DNA of 42,335 bases from an uncultured Clostridia bacterium (GTDB lineage Bacteria > Bacillota > Clostridia > TANB77 > CAG-508), in the NCBI GenBank assembly GCA_947628115.1, contig CANQYS010000011.1, positions 1 to 42,335 of the forward strand, read 5' to 3'. The notes below the pieces were generated by a model. It was not told the origin of the DNA. It saw nothing but the letters and a program-made list of their open reading frames with translations, and made no database searches. A program made the translations under genes and the position numbers. Of this stretch, positions 6,868-16,455 are shown piece after piece (position 1 is the first letter of the stretch; every line of letters begins with the position of its first letter).

Positions 6868-9800
6868 TTAATTATCTAAAATTGCATATATAGTACCAAA
6901 TGTAAATTTTGTTTTATATTTAATTACTAATTTATAGTTACTATAGAAGGTTACAGTTCTATTATTTGGAAGATTATTACTATATTTAGTTTCGCCGTAT
7001 GTTATTGTACTTCCTGTATTGTGATTCATTTTAAAATCGCTTTCTATAATTTGCCATTTTGTTCCTGTTGAGTTATTCTTTTCATCACTTGTCCAATTCC
7101 ATGATGCTGTTATTTGTTGTGAATTTCCATATTCAAGTGTTACTGTATCCCCTTTGTTGTATGTTGTTGTTCCTGTTTTTAAAGTAGCATAATATTTCTT
7201 TTTTTGCAGTTGTATTGATATTGGGGTACTTCCTCCATTATTATCTTTTGTAATTGTTATTGGATTAAGTGTACCATATAATGTGCTACTTTTTCCACTC
7301 TCTGCTATATCGTAATAGGTTTTTGATACTGTATAATTTACTGTAGGATGTTTTGACCATACTTTAATTTCTTGTTGTCCATTTACAGTGTAGATTTCAT
7401 CAATAACATTGCCTTGGTCATCTGTAAATTGTCCTGTTATTTTTAAATTACCATTAGTCTTATTAATTATAGTATGTGTTAGTATTCTTTTGTGTAATTG
7501 TGTTGTTATTTTGTGTATATTGGTATTACTATCGTATGCTCCAGATGTTGCTGTTGTAGTTCCTATATTTTCTGCTTTTCCTTCAACTAAGTAGTTATCA
7601 TCATCTGATACTATATTATACTTAACTGTGGCTCCTTTTTTTACTATAAATGATAAAGAATGTGTATCTTCTTTAGTGATAGTTTTTGTTATAGTTCCTA
7701 CCGAAGGAGAAGCATTAGATTCATCGCCTCCAGGGAAGGCATCATTAGTAACTTCTATATTTACAGTAGCACTATCAATATCATCAGGAAAGTCAGAAAG
7801 TTCAATGGTACAAATATTATATATATCAGCTGACAAAATATATAAACAACCTCCAGCAGCTTGAGAAACTACTTCTTTGTTTTCATTATTCCAATATCTA
7901 GATCCTCCTGCTCCCTTTGTTCTTCCAATACCTGCTGTAAGAACAGATTGGTCTATAATAGAAGTTCCACCGATAAGTATTTTGAGTAACCTTTCCACCA
8001 TTCCATTCTCCAGAGCCATTATTCTTACATGAATTATAATTTGGTGTATAGTCTTCATTACTATTTACATTTTTACTCTCTAAACTTCCACCCAATCCAT
8101 CATTATGTCCATCACCTAATATATCAGTACGTAATCCTCCAGCATGACCTCCATATGTTATAATACTAAAACCTGTATCAGTATTTATAAATTTTGATTC
8201 TTTTCCGTCTAATCCATTAGTACCAGAAATATTACCATAACCTCCTACAGAATAGTTATATGTTCCTGCTGGCAGATGAACTTTAGCAATAAATCCTGCT
8301 CCTGCTCCACCGACCTACTTTACCAGCTGTAGTATTATTTGGATAAGATCCTCCACCACCAGTCATTATGATATAATAATCACCTTCTGGTATATTAACA
8401 TTTCCTTCTATAGAATTATTTGGTTCATTTTCTTCTATTGCTAGTACATATGCTTCTTTTTTCTTATAGTATATTTTTATCTCATAGCTATTTCCTCCTG
8501 TTGATTCACAATCTATATAATCGTCATCGTTGTTGATTATTACAGTATCACCTAATTCTATTGTATATTGACCTTCACCTTCAAAATCTTCGTATTCTAC
8601 ATTAGGTGCATTTTTTGTATTAATTTTTAGAGATATATCTTTTGTATCAATTACTATCTTATTTGAATCATCTAAAATTCCTTCATTTATAGAAAATTCA
8701 TCTTGTAATTTTATATTTGTTATACCACTAATTTCTTTATCTTTATTATCATAATCATATAAACCTAATTTTATTGTATATGATTCATTCTCTTCTGGAG
8801 GAGTTGGCGGTTCTACTACTTCTCCTCCACCACCTGGGGTACCTCCTCCTGCTACTACTGTTTCTGGTTTGGTTGTTATTTTTGCAATATATCTTTCTCT
8901 TGCAAGTGCTGTGTTATATGCTAGTTTTTGCTCTCCTTTTTCTTCATTACCTAAATCTCTTTGTATCATACAATTATAACATTCTTTTAACATATAAATT
9001 TTATTATCTGTTAAATCCTGGTTCGCATGCATATAATAGTATTTTGTAGTATTACTATCAATTTTATATGATTTTAATATAAAGTCAATATTTCTATATC
9101 CTTTAATATTACCTATCTCTAATTTAGGACAATATAACTTATTTGAATAATCTATTCTGTGGTAATATTCATCTTTATCACTTACTAAATATATTTCATT
9201 TGGATCTACATAATCTTTATTTTCAGTACTTGTTGCTATTGCATAATTATTATAATATTTTGTTCCTATTGGAATATTTTGCAAAAAAGTTACTAATGAT
9301 ACATTGCTTAATATTAAATCCCAATCAGTTTCAGATAAAACAGGTAACTGATACTCTCCAGGTGAATTTTTACTATAACTTATTATTGCTTGGTTTAAAT
9401 TATCAACTATTGCTTTTTTTATTACTTCTCTTCGTTCTTGGTTAAAATCAGATATTGGATTCTCAAAATCCATCGTGTCCTTTATATAGTCAATACCGTA
9501 ATTTGCTTGCCCATTCAGTAAATAAATATGATTCAACGCAATAATTGATAGCACTATAGTCTAAATCAATATTATTATTTTCCAATCCATAAGTACTAGG
9601 ATCAGCTATTTCACGAACATTAGAGTCCGACACTGCAATATCATCACTGATTTTTTCAAACCAAAGTCCTTTAGAACTGCTATCTAATCTTTGATATAGT
9701 TCTTTACCACTTGGAATAACACATTTTTTATAAGTGCCAGAAGTGATATCATCTAAATATGTTTTTCTACCATCATGGTCTAATTCAAAGCATTTTTTTG

Positions 9801-10695
9801 AATCATCTATATAAATTTTAACGTTATCTGTAGAATATACATAATTATATGTTTCTGTCTGCATTGTCGCAGAATTTTCATCATAATAAGCTATCCTTTC
9901 GGATAAATATTCTGGTTTTATGTCTTGGTTATCTAATTTTATATTGCTAATATTATTGTTACTTCCGTTTACTCCTTGAATTCTGTTTTTATTAACAAGA
10001 TAACCGGATTTTTGTGCATATTTTTCATCTATTTTACTATATACTGTTATATAATTATCCAAAGTATAATTTATTATTACGTCATTATATTCTTTTGAAT
10101 AAGCAGAAAATGGTTTTAATATATGTTTATATTCTGTATCTGCCTTAGTTGGATCTAATGTAAAATATTTTCCATTATAGGTTCCATCACCAATACCCGT
10201 TTTTGGTTTATACAATATTTTGTCTTTATCAGAGGGTTCATAGGTATACCCTTTTATAATTCTACTATCTACTAACTCTTTTTTCATAGTTACTGTAACT
10301 TCATTTTCGTCTTTTATTGTAATTCTAGTTTCTGCAGGTGAATAAATATAGTATCCATCATATAATGTGTATGCTATTGCTGGTATATATGTTAATATTG
10401 TTTCTTTGCTGGTTCCACCTATACCAAGATTATTTGCTAATGAAGTGGTAAACGTATTAATAGATGCCGTTATATCTCTACGTTTTGAATCGGAAGTTGC
10501 AGAATAATTAGAATTCCATTCTACTGTTCCTATTTCATAGGCCTCTATTGCATCTTTAGTGGATGCTAATAATTTTGTATTATATGATGTTTGCATATTT
10601 ATTGTATCTCTTTGTAATGCCATATAATATGATGTAACAATTATTATTGGCAATACTATAATTAAAAATAAAGCTATTAAATTTTGTAATTTCAT
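6868..10695 (-). CDS. Giant Tad-associated surface protein with Gly-rich domain, three +1 CGG shifts
   Basis: With three skips the reading gives one protein of about 1274 residues. It opens with an N-terminal hydrophobic helix (residues 6-27, LIALFLIIVLPIIIVTSYYMAL), like other pilus-locus proteins here, then a long extracellular region. About residues 625-645 form a GGGTPGGGG / VVEPPTPPEE linker. Beta-rich repeats follow, then a Gly-rich stretch (about 775-930, GGGGSYPN, GGAGAG, GGYGN, GGHAGG, GGSLES, GAGGSRYW), similar in style to Gly-rich adhesin or lectin-like domains. The C-terminus is beta-rich with IKYKTKFTFG. The shifts are at residues 400, 795 and 908. It is last in the pilus locus and is probably a tip or surface adhesin; this role is inferred. 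Without shifting only the first 405 residues would be made. Ribosome site GAGGTG. Confidence 0.75.
7970..7972 (-). other. +1 shift site in the giant surface protein (TAT CGG T)
   Basis: In-frame CGG after TAT, residue 908. Skipping the C gives NTY-GGTSIIDQ inside the Gly-rich region; the zero frame ends 30 codons or so later. Confidence 0.8.
8310..8312 (-). other. +1 shift site in the giant surface protein (GGT CGG T)
   Basis: In-frame CGG after GGT, residue 795. Skipping the C gives GKVG-GGAGAGF; the zero frame reads RWSRSRIYC and stops. Confidence 0.85.
9496..9498 (-). other. +1 shift site in the giant surface protein (TTA CGG T)
   Basis: In-frame CGG after TTA, residue 400. Skipping the C gives ASKL-GIDYIKDT; the zero frame stops two codons later. 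Confidence 0.82.
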
Positions 10696-10764
10696 TTTTT
10701 CACCTCATCTAGCCTATGTTATTCTTTAAATTTATATAAAAATTTTATTTTTTAATTATTAAAA

Positions 10765-10817
10765 TGAGAAGTACATTATAAGCATTTAATAGAAAACGCA
10801 TCTAAAACTACTTCTCA
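10765..10817 (-). terminator. Stem-loop between two pilus genes
   Basis: TGAGAAGTA / TACTTCTCA with a 35-base loop. The A/T-rich flank makes it a possible weak terminator or processing site. Confidence 0.4.
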
Positions 10818-10841
10818 CTTCTATTTTTAATATATTTTTAT

Positions 10842-11378
10842 TTAGTAACGTCCATCTCTCACACACATAGCTGAAGCACTTGCAGCTGTAGCTGATGTAC
10901 CTTTTCCACTAATCATATAACATATATTCATTAATTGCTGTGCAAAACTAGTATCAACTTGATAAACCTTAAAAATTATATTATCATTTATATTTAACAA
11001 ATAATCTTTCGCTTCTGCTTCGTTTATTGGATATAAACAATCTTCAACATCAGTTGTATAATAAAAAATCCTTGCATTTTCTCCTGGTAAATCTCCACTA
11101 GTAATAACAGTTGGTTTATCAAGATTTCCAGCATCTTTTTGTATTTCTATTTCATAATTATATACATGATCAGGTGGTAATGAATCTAGATATGCTTCCA
11201 AACCACTCGCAGTTATTTTGCCTTCAGTCGCTATTTTATTTACATATTCTGATGTTTCTGATTGTAATAACGATTGTGCAATATCATCATTTCTTTGTGC
11301 TACAGCCATCATTGGAAATACTATAATAACTACTGTTCCTATTAATATTACTACTATTGTAATTAATGTTTCATCCAT
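10842..11378 (-). CDS. Pilus-locus membrane-anchored protein (TadE-like)
   Basis: A 178-residue protein with one N-terminal helix (about residues 5-27, LITIVVILIGTVVIIVFPMMAVA) and a mostly extracellular remainder. It resembles minor pilin or TadE-type proteins by shape and location, not by a clear family motif. The tail has two cysteines (NICYMIS and MCVRD) that could form a disulfide. It lies immediately after the 173-residue protein with a short gap and its own GGAGGGATA ribosome site, so the two are probably co-transcribed. It may be a minor subunit of the Tad pilus. Confidence 0.65.
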   Translation of the reverse strand: MDETLITIVVILIGTVVIIVFPMMAVAQRNDDIAQSLLQSETSEYVNKIATEGKITASGLEAYLDSLPPDHVYNYEIEIQKDAGNLDKPTVITSGDLPGENARIFYYTTDVEDCLYPINEAEAKDYLLNINDNIIFKVYQVDTSFAQQLMNICYMISGKGTSATAASASAMCVRDGRY

Positions 11379-11390
11379 AGTTTATCCCTC

Positions 11391-11912
11391 CTATTTACTT
11401 GATTTGATATTATTATAATAAGTTCTATCATAATAGGTTATATATATTTTTTTTACTCCATTTTCTACCGTAATTTGTGTTCCGTCATCTGCTGTTTTAT
11501 ATATACCAGTTAATGGAACTTCTATAAAATCTTCTATATACTCATGTCCTTTAATACTATTTATATTATCAGTTATAAATTTATTGATTACTTCTTCTGA
11601 ATTTGCACTAAATTGGCTTATTATATTTCCATTATATTCAACTCCAAATTCTTCTCCCCTGTCATTTACAACTGAAACTGTTATAGATTCTTCCATACTT
11701 TTGTATAATGTAGCTACAATAGTTGATATATCAACTATTCTGTTTTCTTCTTTTGAATCTTCATAACTATAAAAGTTTGTTTTATCTGCATGATATAAAA
11801 CAACATCTGATGCTAATTTAGCTTTTGACATCATTGAAAATGTAATTGCAATTGCCACTATAAAAACAAGTACTGAAAATGAAATTTTTAATGCATCTGC
11901 CAAGTTTTCCAT
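11391..11912 (-). CDS. Pilus-locus membrane-anchored protein
   Basis: A 173-residue protein beginning MENLADALKISFSV, close to the MENASKAL start of its neighbours but distinct. One hydrophobic helix (residues 10-29), then a soluble mostly beta region with YDRTYYNNIKSSK at the end. It is probably anchored in the membrane or assembled into the pilus like the other MEN-proteins. The gap to the next gene is only 12 bases. The exact function is not recognised. Confidence 0.65.
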   Translation of the reverse strand: MENLADALKISFSVLVFIVAIAITFSMMSKAKLASDVVLYHADKTNFYSYEDSKEENRIVDISTIVATLYKSMEESITVSVVNDRGEEFGVEYNGNIISQFSANSEEVINKFITDNINSIKGHEYIEDFIEVPLTGIYKTADDGTQITVENGVKKIYITYYDRTYYNNIKSSK

Positions 11913-11930
11913 AATATTTCACATCCTCTA

Positions 11931-12338
11931 TTAAGGATTACTAATCTTTATTTCTGTTACATACCCGTTAGCATCATATCCAGCAACATCTACTTTATAA
12001 GATTTAGCTGGGATAATATTACTTTTAATTCCACTTATTGTATCAACATCAGAACCACTATAAATATCATACGAAACTGTAATTACAGTTTTTCTTCCTT
12101 TAGAATTATTGTTTGTTTGTATAGTATCTAATAAATCTTTTACAACAGAACCCTTTTGTGTTCCTGCATATTTTGTAAAGCTATCATTATATGTTTGTAT
12201 TGCCATTGTATCAGATAATCGTTTGCTACTGTCTATTGTTCCTTTTTGTGATGATATTATATATACTCCTATTGATATTAATATTATTGCAATTAAAACT
12301 GCCCCAGCCATAATTAGTGCTTTTGATGCATTTTCCAT
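11931..12338 (-). CDS. MENASKAL-type pilin-like protein
   Basis: A 135-residue protein with N-terminus MENASKALIMAG followed by a hydrophobic helix to about residue 29 (ISIGVYIISSQKG). The remaining domain is Ser/Thr-rich with a beta pattern (KTVITVSYDIYSGSD). It shares the first 12 or so residues with three other genes in the locus while the rest differs. The short polar leader before the helix resembles a pilin signal, but the Gly of a classic Flp or type IV cleavage site is absent. Likely a minor pilin. Confidence 0.7.
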   Translation of the reverse strand: MENASKALIMAGAVLIAIILISIGVYIISSQKGTIDSSKRLSDTMAIQTYNDSFTKYAGTQKGSVVKDLLDTIQTNNNSKGRKTVITVSYDIYSGSDVDTISGIKSNIIPAKSYKVDVAGYDANGYVTEIKISNP

Positions 12339-12390
12339 ACATTTTCCTCCTTTGTTTACATATTACTTATCCACAGATTAAAATATATTA

Positions 12391-12450
12391 TTAATTAATA
12401 TACTTTAGTCTATGGATAGGTTTTCCATCCATAGAACTTGTATTAATTAA
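12391..12450 (-). terminator. Long intercistronic hairpin after the short pilin gene
   Basis: Around CTATGGAT / ATCCATAG the arms extend imperfectly (TTAATTAATA...TATTAATTAA) over about 25 bases each side. It overlaps the last codon of the 66-residue gene. It could be an attenuator or an mRNA 3'-end stabiliser. Confidence 0.55.
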
Positions 12451-12647
12451 TATTCAAAAAGACCATTTGTTAAATTCGAAATAGTATTTATACCTGTTTG
12501 TGATTGAGTATCAATCATTTGAGATGTATTTTCTGCAGATCCTGAAGCATTTCCAGATCTACTAATTAACATAACTCCTAAGCTTATTAATACTATTGAT
12601 ATTAGTACTGCACCAGCTATAATTAAAGCTTTTGACGCATTCTCCAT
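12447..12647 (-). CDS. Short MENASKAL pilin, candidate major Flp-type subunit
   Basis: A 66-residue protein: MENASKALIIAGAV, a hydrophobic helix to about residue 28 (ISIVLISLGVMLISR), then a short Ser/Thr/Asn/Gln-rich tail (SGNASGSAENTSQ) ending LTNGLFEY. Size and layout match Flp major pilins, which are short with one helix. The strong hairpin directly after its stop could boost its message relative to downstream genes, as expected for a major subunit; this is inference. AGGAGGAAATATT gives a strong ribosome site. Confidence 0.7.
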   Translation of the reverse strand: MENASKALIIAGAVLISIVLISLGVMLISRSGNASGSAENTSQMIDTQSQTGINTISNLTNGLFEY

Positions 12648-12719
12648 AATATTTCCTCCTTTGAATTTTTTAATTTATTTTATCTTTAGAATTTCTTATT
12701 CTAAAAGTTAATAACATTT

Positions 12720-13154
12720 TTATGTTTCTAATTCTTCAAAAATTAATTTAGAAACTTTGCCAGTTTTTTTATGATATTCGACGCTTGTACATTTGAATTG
12801 AATAAGATTAAAATTTTTTACAAAATTTATAATTTTATTATTGTATATTTCTTCCATTGGATACGTTTTATCTATTGTTGCCATTTTTAAATCAATTTTT
12901 ATACTGTTTTCTCCATTATCTATGTAGTATCCTTTTTCATTTTTATTTACACTATTTTTTTCATTTTGATCTATTGCTTTATTAATTAAACTTGCCAATT
13001 CTGTTCCTGATACTTGCTTATCTAAATAATATTCATATTCCTTGTTCCATTTTATTACTTGTACTTTTTGATTGTTAAAGTTTATTATTACAATGCAGAC
13101 TATACAAATTATAATAAAGAAGATTGCTAATAGTATAAATAATGTCTGTTTCAT
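12720..13154 (-). CDS. Pilus-locus membrane-anchored protein
   Basis: A 144-residue protein with an N-terminal helix (residues 4-27, TLFILLAIFFIIICIVCIVIIN) not preceded by MENASKAL. The rest repeats a pattern seen in the neighbouring pilin-like proteins: a helix LASLINKAIDQNEKN, then IKIDLKM, then a KCTSVEYHKKTGKVSKLIFEE ending, similar to QCNGVSYNNRTGRINGMSFIEV of the 147-residue neighbour. So it is a divergent paralog with a replaced N-terminus, probably a minor pilin or anchor protein. Confidence 0.65.
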   Translation of the reverse strand: MKQTLFILLAIFFIIICIVCIVIINFNNQKVQVIKWNKEYEYYLDKQVSGTELASLINKAIDQNEKNSVNKNEKGYYIDNGENSIKIDLKMATIDKTYPMEEIYNNKIINFVKNFNLIQFKCTSVEYHKKTGKVSKLIFEELET

Positions 13155-13285
13155 TTATGTACTCCTCTCTTTTATTATAATATTTTTTACTACAATATGC
13201 AACATTAATTTTATTTTTTGTTTATAAATTTACATTTTTGGTCCTGTAAATAAATAATTTTAAGTACAATACTTTTGCTCATGTC

Positions 13286-13714
13286 CTAACTAATTTTACT
13301 AAAATTAATCACACTTACCATTCCTTTATATGGACAATCTTCCATGTGGTAATCTATCCCAACTTTATATCTTACATCTTGATTATCTTTTATTAAGTCT
13401 GTTAATCTATTATTATCTAAATCTATTTTACTTATATTATTTATTTTAACATCTATAATTTTGCTATTATATTTGTCATTATAATTTTTTGCCGTTTTTA
13501 TAGCGGAAACTACATCATGTATAGTTATAACTTCTTTGCCTTCATATTTTGTAAATTTTCTATTTATTTCCGTAATTTCTGAAACTGTTGTTGTGTAATG
13601 GTAATTATTTACAACATCTCTATACCCTATAAATAACTGTACTGCAATTACTAAAATTATTATTGCTACAAAAACTCCACCAGCAATTAACAATGCTTTT
13701 GATGCATTTTCCAT
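13286..13714 (-). CDS. MENASKAL-type pilin-like protein
   Basis: A 142-residue protein: MENASKALLIAGGV, hydrophobic helix to about residue 29, then a soluble domain. It repeats the pattern FTKYEGKEVITIHDVVSAIKTAKNYN and a Cys-containing ending (MEDCPYKGMVSVINFSKIS) shared in outline with the 135- and 147-residue neighbours. The repeated scheme (FTKY.G...V..LL...) suggests gene duplication followed by divergence. Likely a minor pilin. Confidence 0.7.
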   Translation of the reverse strand: MENASKALLIAGGVFVAIIILVIAVQLFIGYRDVVNNYHYTTTVSEITEINRKFTKYEGKEVITIHDVVSAIKTAKNYNDKYNSKIIDVKINNISKIDLDNNRLTDLIKDNQDVRYKVGIDYHMEDCPYKGMVSVINFSKIS

Positions 13715-13742
13715 TGTTCCTCCCTATTTACAATTTATACTA

Positions 13743-14186
13743 TTATACCTCTATAAAACTCATACCATTTATTCGTCCTGTTCTATTATTATATGATACT
13801 CCATTACATTGAAAATTTTTCTTCTTAAATTCATCAAATGTTTCACCTTGTATACCAATATGATCTGTATAATCACTATTCCATAATATTAATCCGCTTT
13901 TAAGTTCGCAACTAATTTCTATAGTATAATTATTATCTTGATTATATCGTTTGTTATTATCATTTGCTTTGTTCATTATAGATATAACCTCAGTTCCATA
14001 CATTAATTGTTTATTAAATGCCTCATATGTTCTATTAAAATCTACTAATTCTTGTTGTGCTACTTCATCATTTCTTGATTCAGATAAAATATGTAGTGAA
14101 CTATATGTATATACACCTAATGTTATAATAACTATTGCTAAAAGCATTCCTCCTGCCATTATTAAGGCTTTTGATGCATTTTCCAT
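13743..14186 (-). CDS. MENASKAL-type pilin-like protein
   Basis: A 147-residue protein: MENASKALIMAGGM, a hydrophobic helix to about residue 30 (LAIVIITLGVYTYSS), then FNRTYEAFNKQLMYGTEVISIMNKANDNN, which parallels the corresponding segment of its paralogs. A C-terminal KNFQCNGVSYNNRTGRINGMSFIEV resembles KCTSVEYHKKTGKVSKLIFEE of the 144-residue neighbour. First of the MENASKAL series after the membrane platform. Probably a minor pilin. Confidence 0.7.
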   Translation of the reverse strand: MENASKALIMAGGMLLAIVIITLGVYTYSSLHILSESRNDEVAQQELVDFNRTYEAFNKQLMYGTEVISIMNKANDNNKRYNQDNNYTIEISCELKSGLILWNSDYTDHIGIQGETFDEFKKKNFQCNGVSYNNRTGRINGMSFIEV

Positions 14187-14216
14187 TGTTTTCTCCTTTT
14201 ATTTTTCATAACTATT

Positions 14217-16293
14217 TTATTGCAATGTTTGTAATGTTGAAAAAGTACTTGTCATACTTGATAATCCTATAAATACTAATGGTATTATCAAATATCCTAC
14301 AAATAATCCTACTAATGGTGTAAATCCTATTAGCTTTCCAATCATTCCTTTTCTTTTTATTAATCTTTCATTTGATTCTTTTCTTTTTGCTTGATAATAT
14401 TCTCTTTCATTGTCTAACTCATCAAATGCTTCAACAATTGGTATTTTTTCTACTGCTGATTGTAATCCTTCTATTATACGTATCATTTGAGGAAAATTAA
14501 TTTCACTCTTCATTACTTCTAATGCTTCCCATGCTCCCGCCTCATAGTTATTAACACATTTTGAAATTTGCTCTCTGAAAATATTTGAATATCTTTCTAA
14601 CCATTCCAATATCATTTCAACATTTACTCTTTCTATTTTCATAAGCATTAATATTATTGTTTGAAATTGCATTACCTCGTTTTCTATTTCCAATTTTCTC
14701 ATTATTTTTTGAAAAATAAGCATCCATTTTGGTGCAAAATATCCTATTACTGCAAATACACATGCAAAAAGCCATTCTATCCATTTTAAATATTCATTAT
14801 TTACAACTTTTAGTTTTCTACTTATTCTAGTTGTTGTTTCATCTAATTCTTGGTCTGTTAAATCATTATATTGAACGGAACTTTTTATGTCCAATTTTAA
14901 TGCCTCATCTGATATTTTTTTATTTCTATATTTATCTAAAAAGTAATTATCTTTTTCTAGTGTCTGTTTTGCTTTTTGGGTTTCTTCTGGTGACATTTCC
15001 CCTAACATGTTGTAATCTGCTTTTTCGTTTGTATATATGTAATCTATTGATACTCTATGTATTTGTCCAAAAAAGAATAGAGATATTAGTAATGTTAAAA
15101 TACACGCACATATCCTATTTACATATAGAGTTTCCATTTTCTGTTTAGATGCTGCATCTTTTAGTAGTTCTATATCTTTTCTGTATTCTTTTGTTTTTTG
15201 TTTTGGTATAAATAAATCTACTATTTTTTTTATTGGTGGTTTATTATATAATTTCATTTGCCATACTTTGTTTGGATCTTGGTATTCTTCTTTTATACTT
15301 CCATTGTCTTTAATTTTTCTTATTAATATGTAAGATATAAATGTTACTATTATTAATAGTAATTGCACTATAAATCCTGTTTTCCCTTCATAAAATTGTG
15401 AAGTAAATGAAAAATTGCTTAATGACCAGTTTTTTAAAGGTTCCATCAATAATACTGGTGCAATCGATATAAATGATAAACTTTGAAATACATAATCTAA
15501 TTTTTCTCTTTTTAATATTTCTAGTTGCATTTCTTCTGTAATATTATTTAGATTTTTTAAGTACAAAGATGCTCCGGTTGCTATCTGTTCTATCACCAAA
15601 TTCTCTTGTTAAATATGAAATTCCAGCAAATTCCTTTAAATAACTATTTGGTGCAACGTCATAATATTTCTCTAATTCTGTTTCTGGATCATCCGATATT
15701 AGTATTTCGTATATTTTTTCTCCTTGTCTTGATACTTCTAATTGATCATTCTGTGATACTTCGTATATAGCCTCTTCCACCATGTTGTATTCATGATATG
15801 CATGTCTAATTTCTGCAAAAAAATCTAATTGCTGCTTTAATAATTTTGTATCTAATTTGTCTACTTTACCTTCCATAATTGTCTCTATTAAAAATATTTC
15901 AAATAATAGAAGAATAGACATTAATAACATATTATCATGGGTTAATATTATTATTAATATTGTAAGAGGTACTATAATTATTATTGCTTCAGAAATTACT
16001 TTTGCTGCTTGCCTTCTTGTTAAATATTCATCATCTATACTTATTATTTCTAGTTTTCTTCTTAGCTTTCTTAAATAACGTTTTAAACCTGGTATTTTTA
16101 AAAATAATATATATAATTTTTGATATATAACATCTGAGGTGTATTTCTTTTCTTTAGTTCCTTCTTTTAATTGTTTTATATGTTTAATATCTGTTTTATC
16201 TACTGCTTTTTTCATTATTAAGTATGCAATAATTGTAAATATTAATAGTCCACCACTTATTCCCATTATTAAAAATAGTGTTTGATTTGACAT
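14217..16293 (-). CDS. TadB/TadC-like membrane platform protein (T2SS F domain), one +1 CGG shift
   Basis: With the shift at residue 240 this is one protein of about 691 residues. It has an N-terminal hydrophobic helix (about 7-27), a first cytoplasmic helical domain flanked by a membrane pair (about 96-135, IIIIVPLTILIIILTHDN), a middle membrane segment, and a C-terminal T2SS-F-like domain (NYEAGAWEALEVMKSE, QSAVEKIPIVEAFDELDNE) before two closing membrane helices (LIGFTPLVGLFVGYLIIPLVFIGLS). GspF/TadB-type proteins form the inner-membrane platform that couples the CpaF ATPase to pilus assembly. The length suggests a TadB-TadC fusion-like arrangement. The zero frame would end at residue 250 or so, losing the whole C-terminal half. 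Confidence 0.82.
15574..15576 (-). other. +1 shift site in the platform protein (AAC CGG A)
   Basis: In-frame CGG after AAC, residue 240. Skipping the C gives DSN-GASLYLKNLNN; the zero frame ends 11 codons later at VLKKSK. Confidence 0.82.
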
Positions 16294-16455
16294 TGTATGG
16301 TTTTACACCTCTTTTCGTTTGTTGCTATTTTTTCCATGTAGGTACAATACCTGCTCCTACAGACACTTTTAGTCTGATTTGTATGTATATTTTGCTTTAA
16401 AGTCGTCGGAGGGTACCACCCCCTATGGCATTCAAATTGAATTTATTGTTGTTTC

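Noticed and set aside
6868..8095. Separate genes at 6868-8058 and 7898-8095
   Set aside because: They are continuous parts of one long protein joined by a CGG shift, with no ribosome sites of their own.
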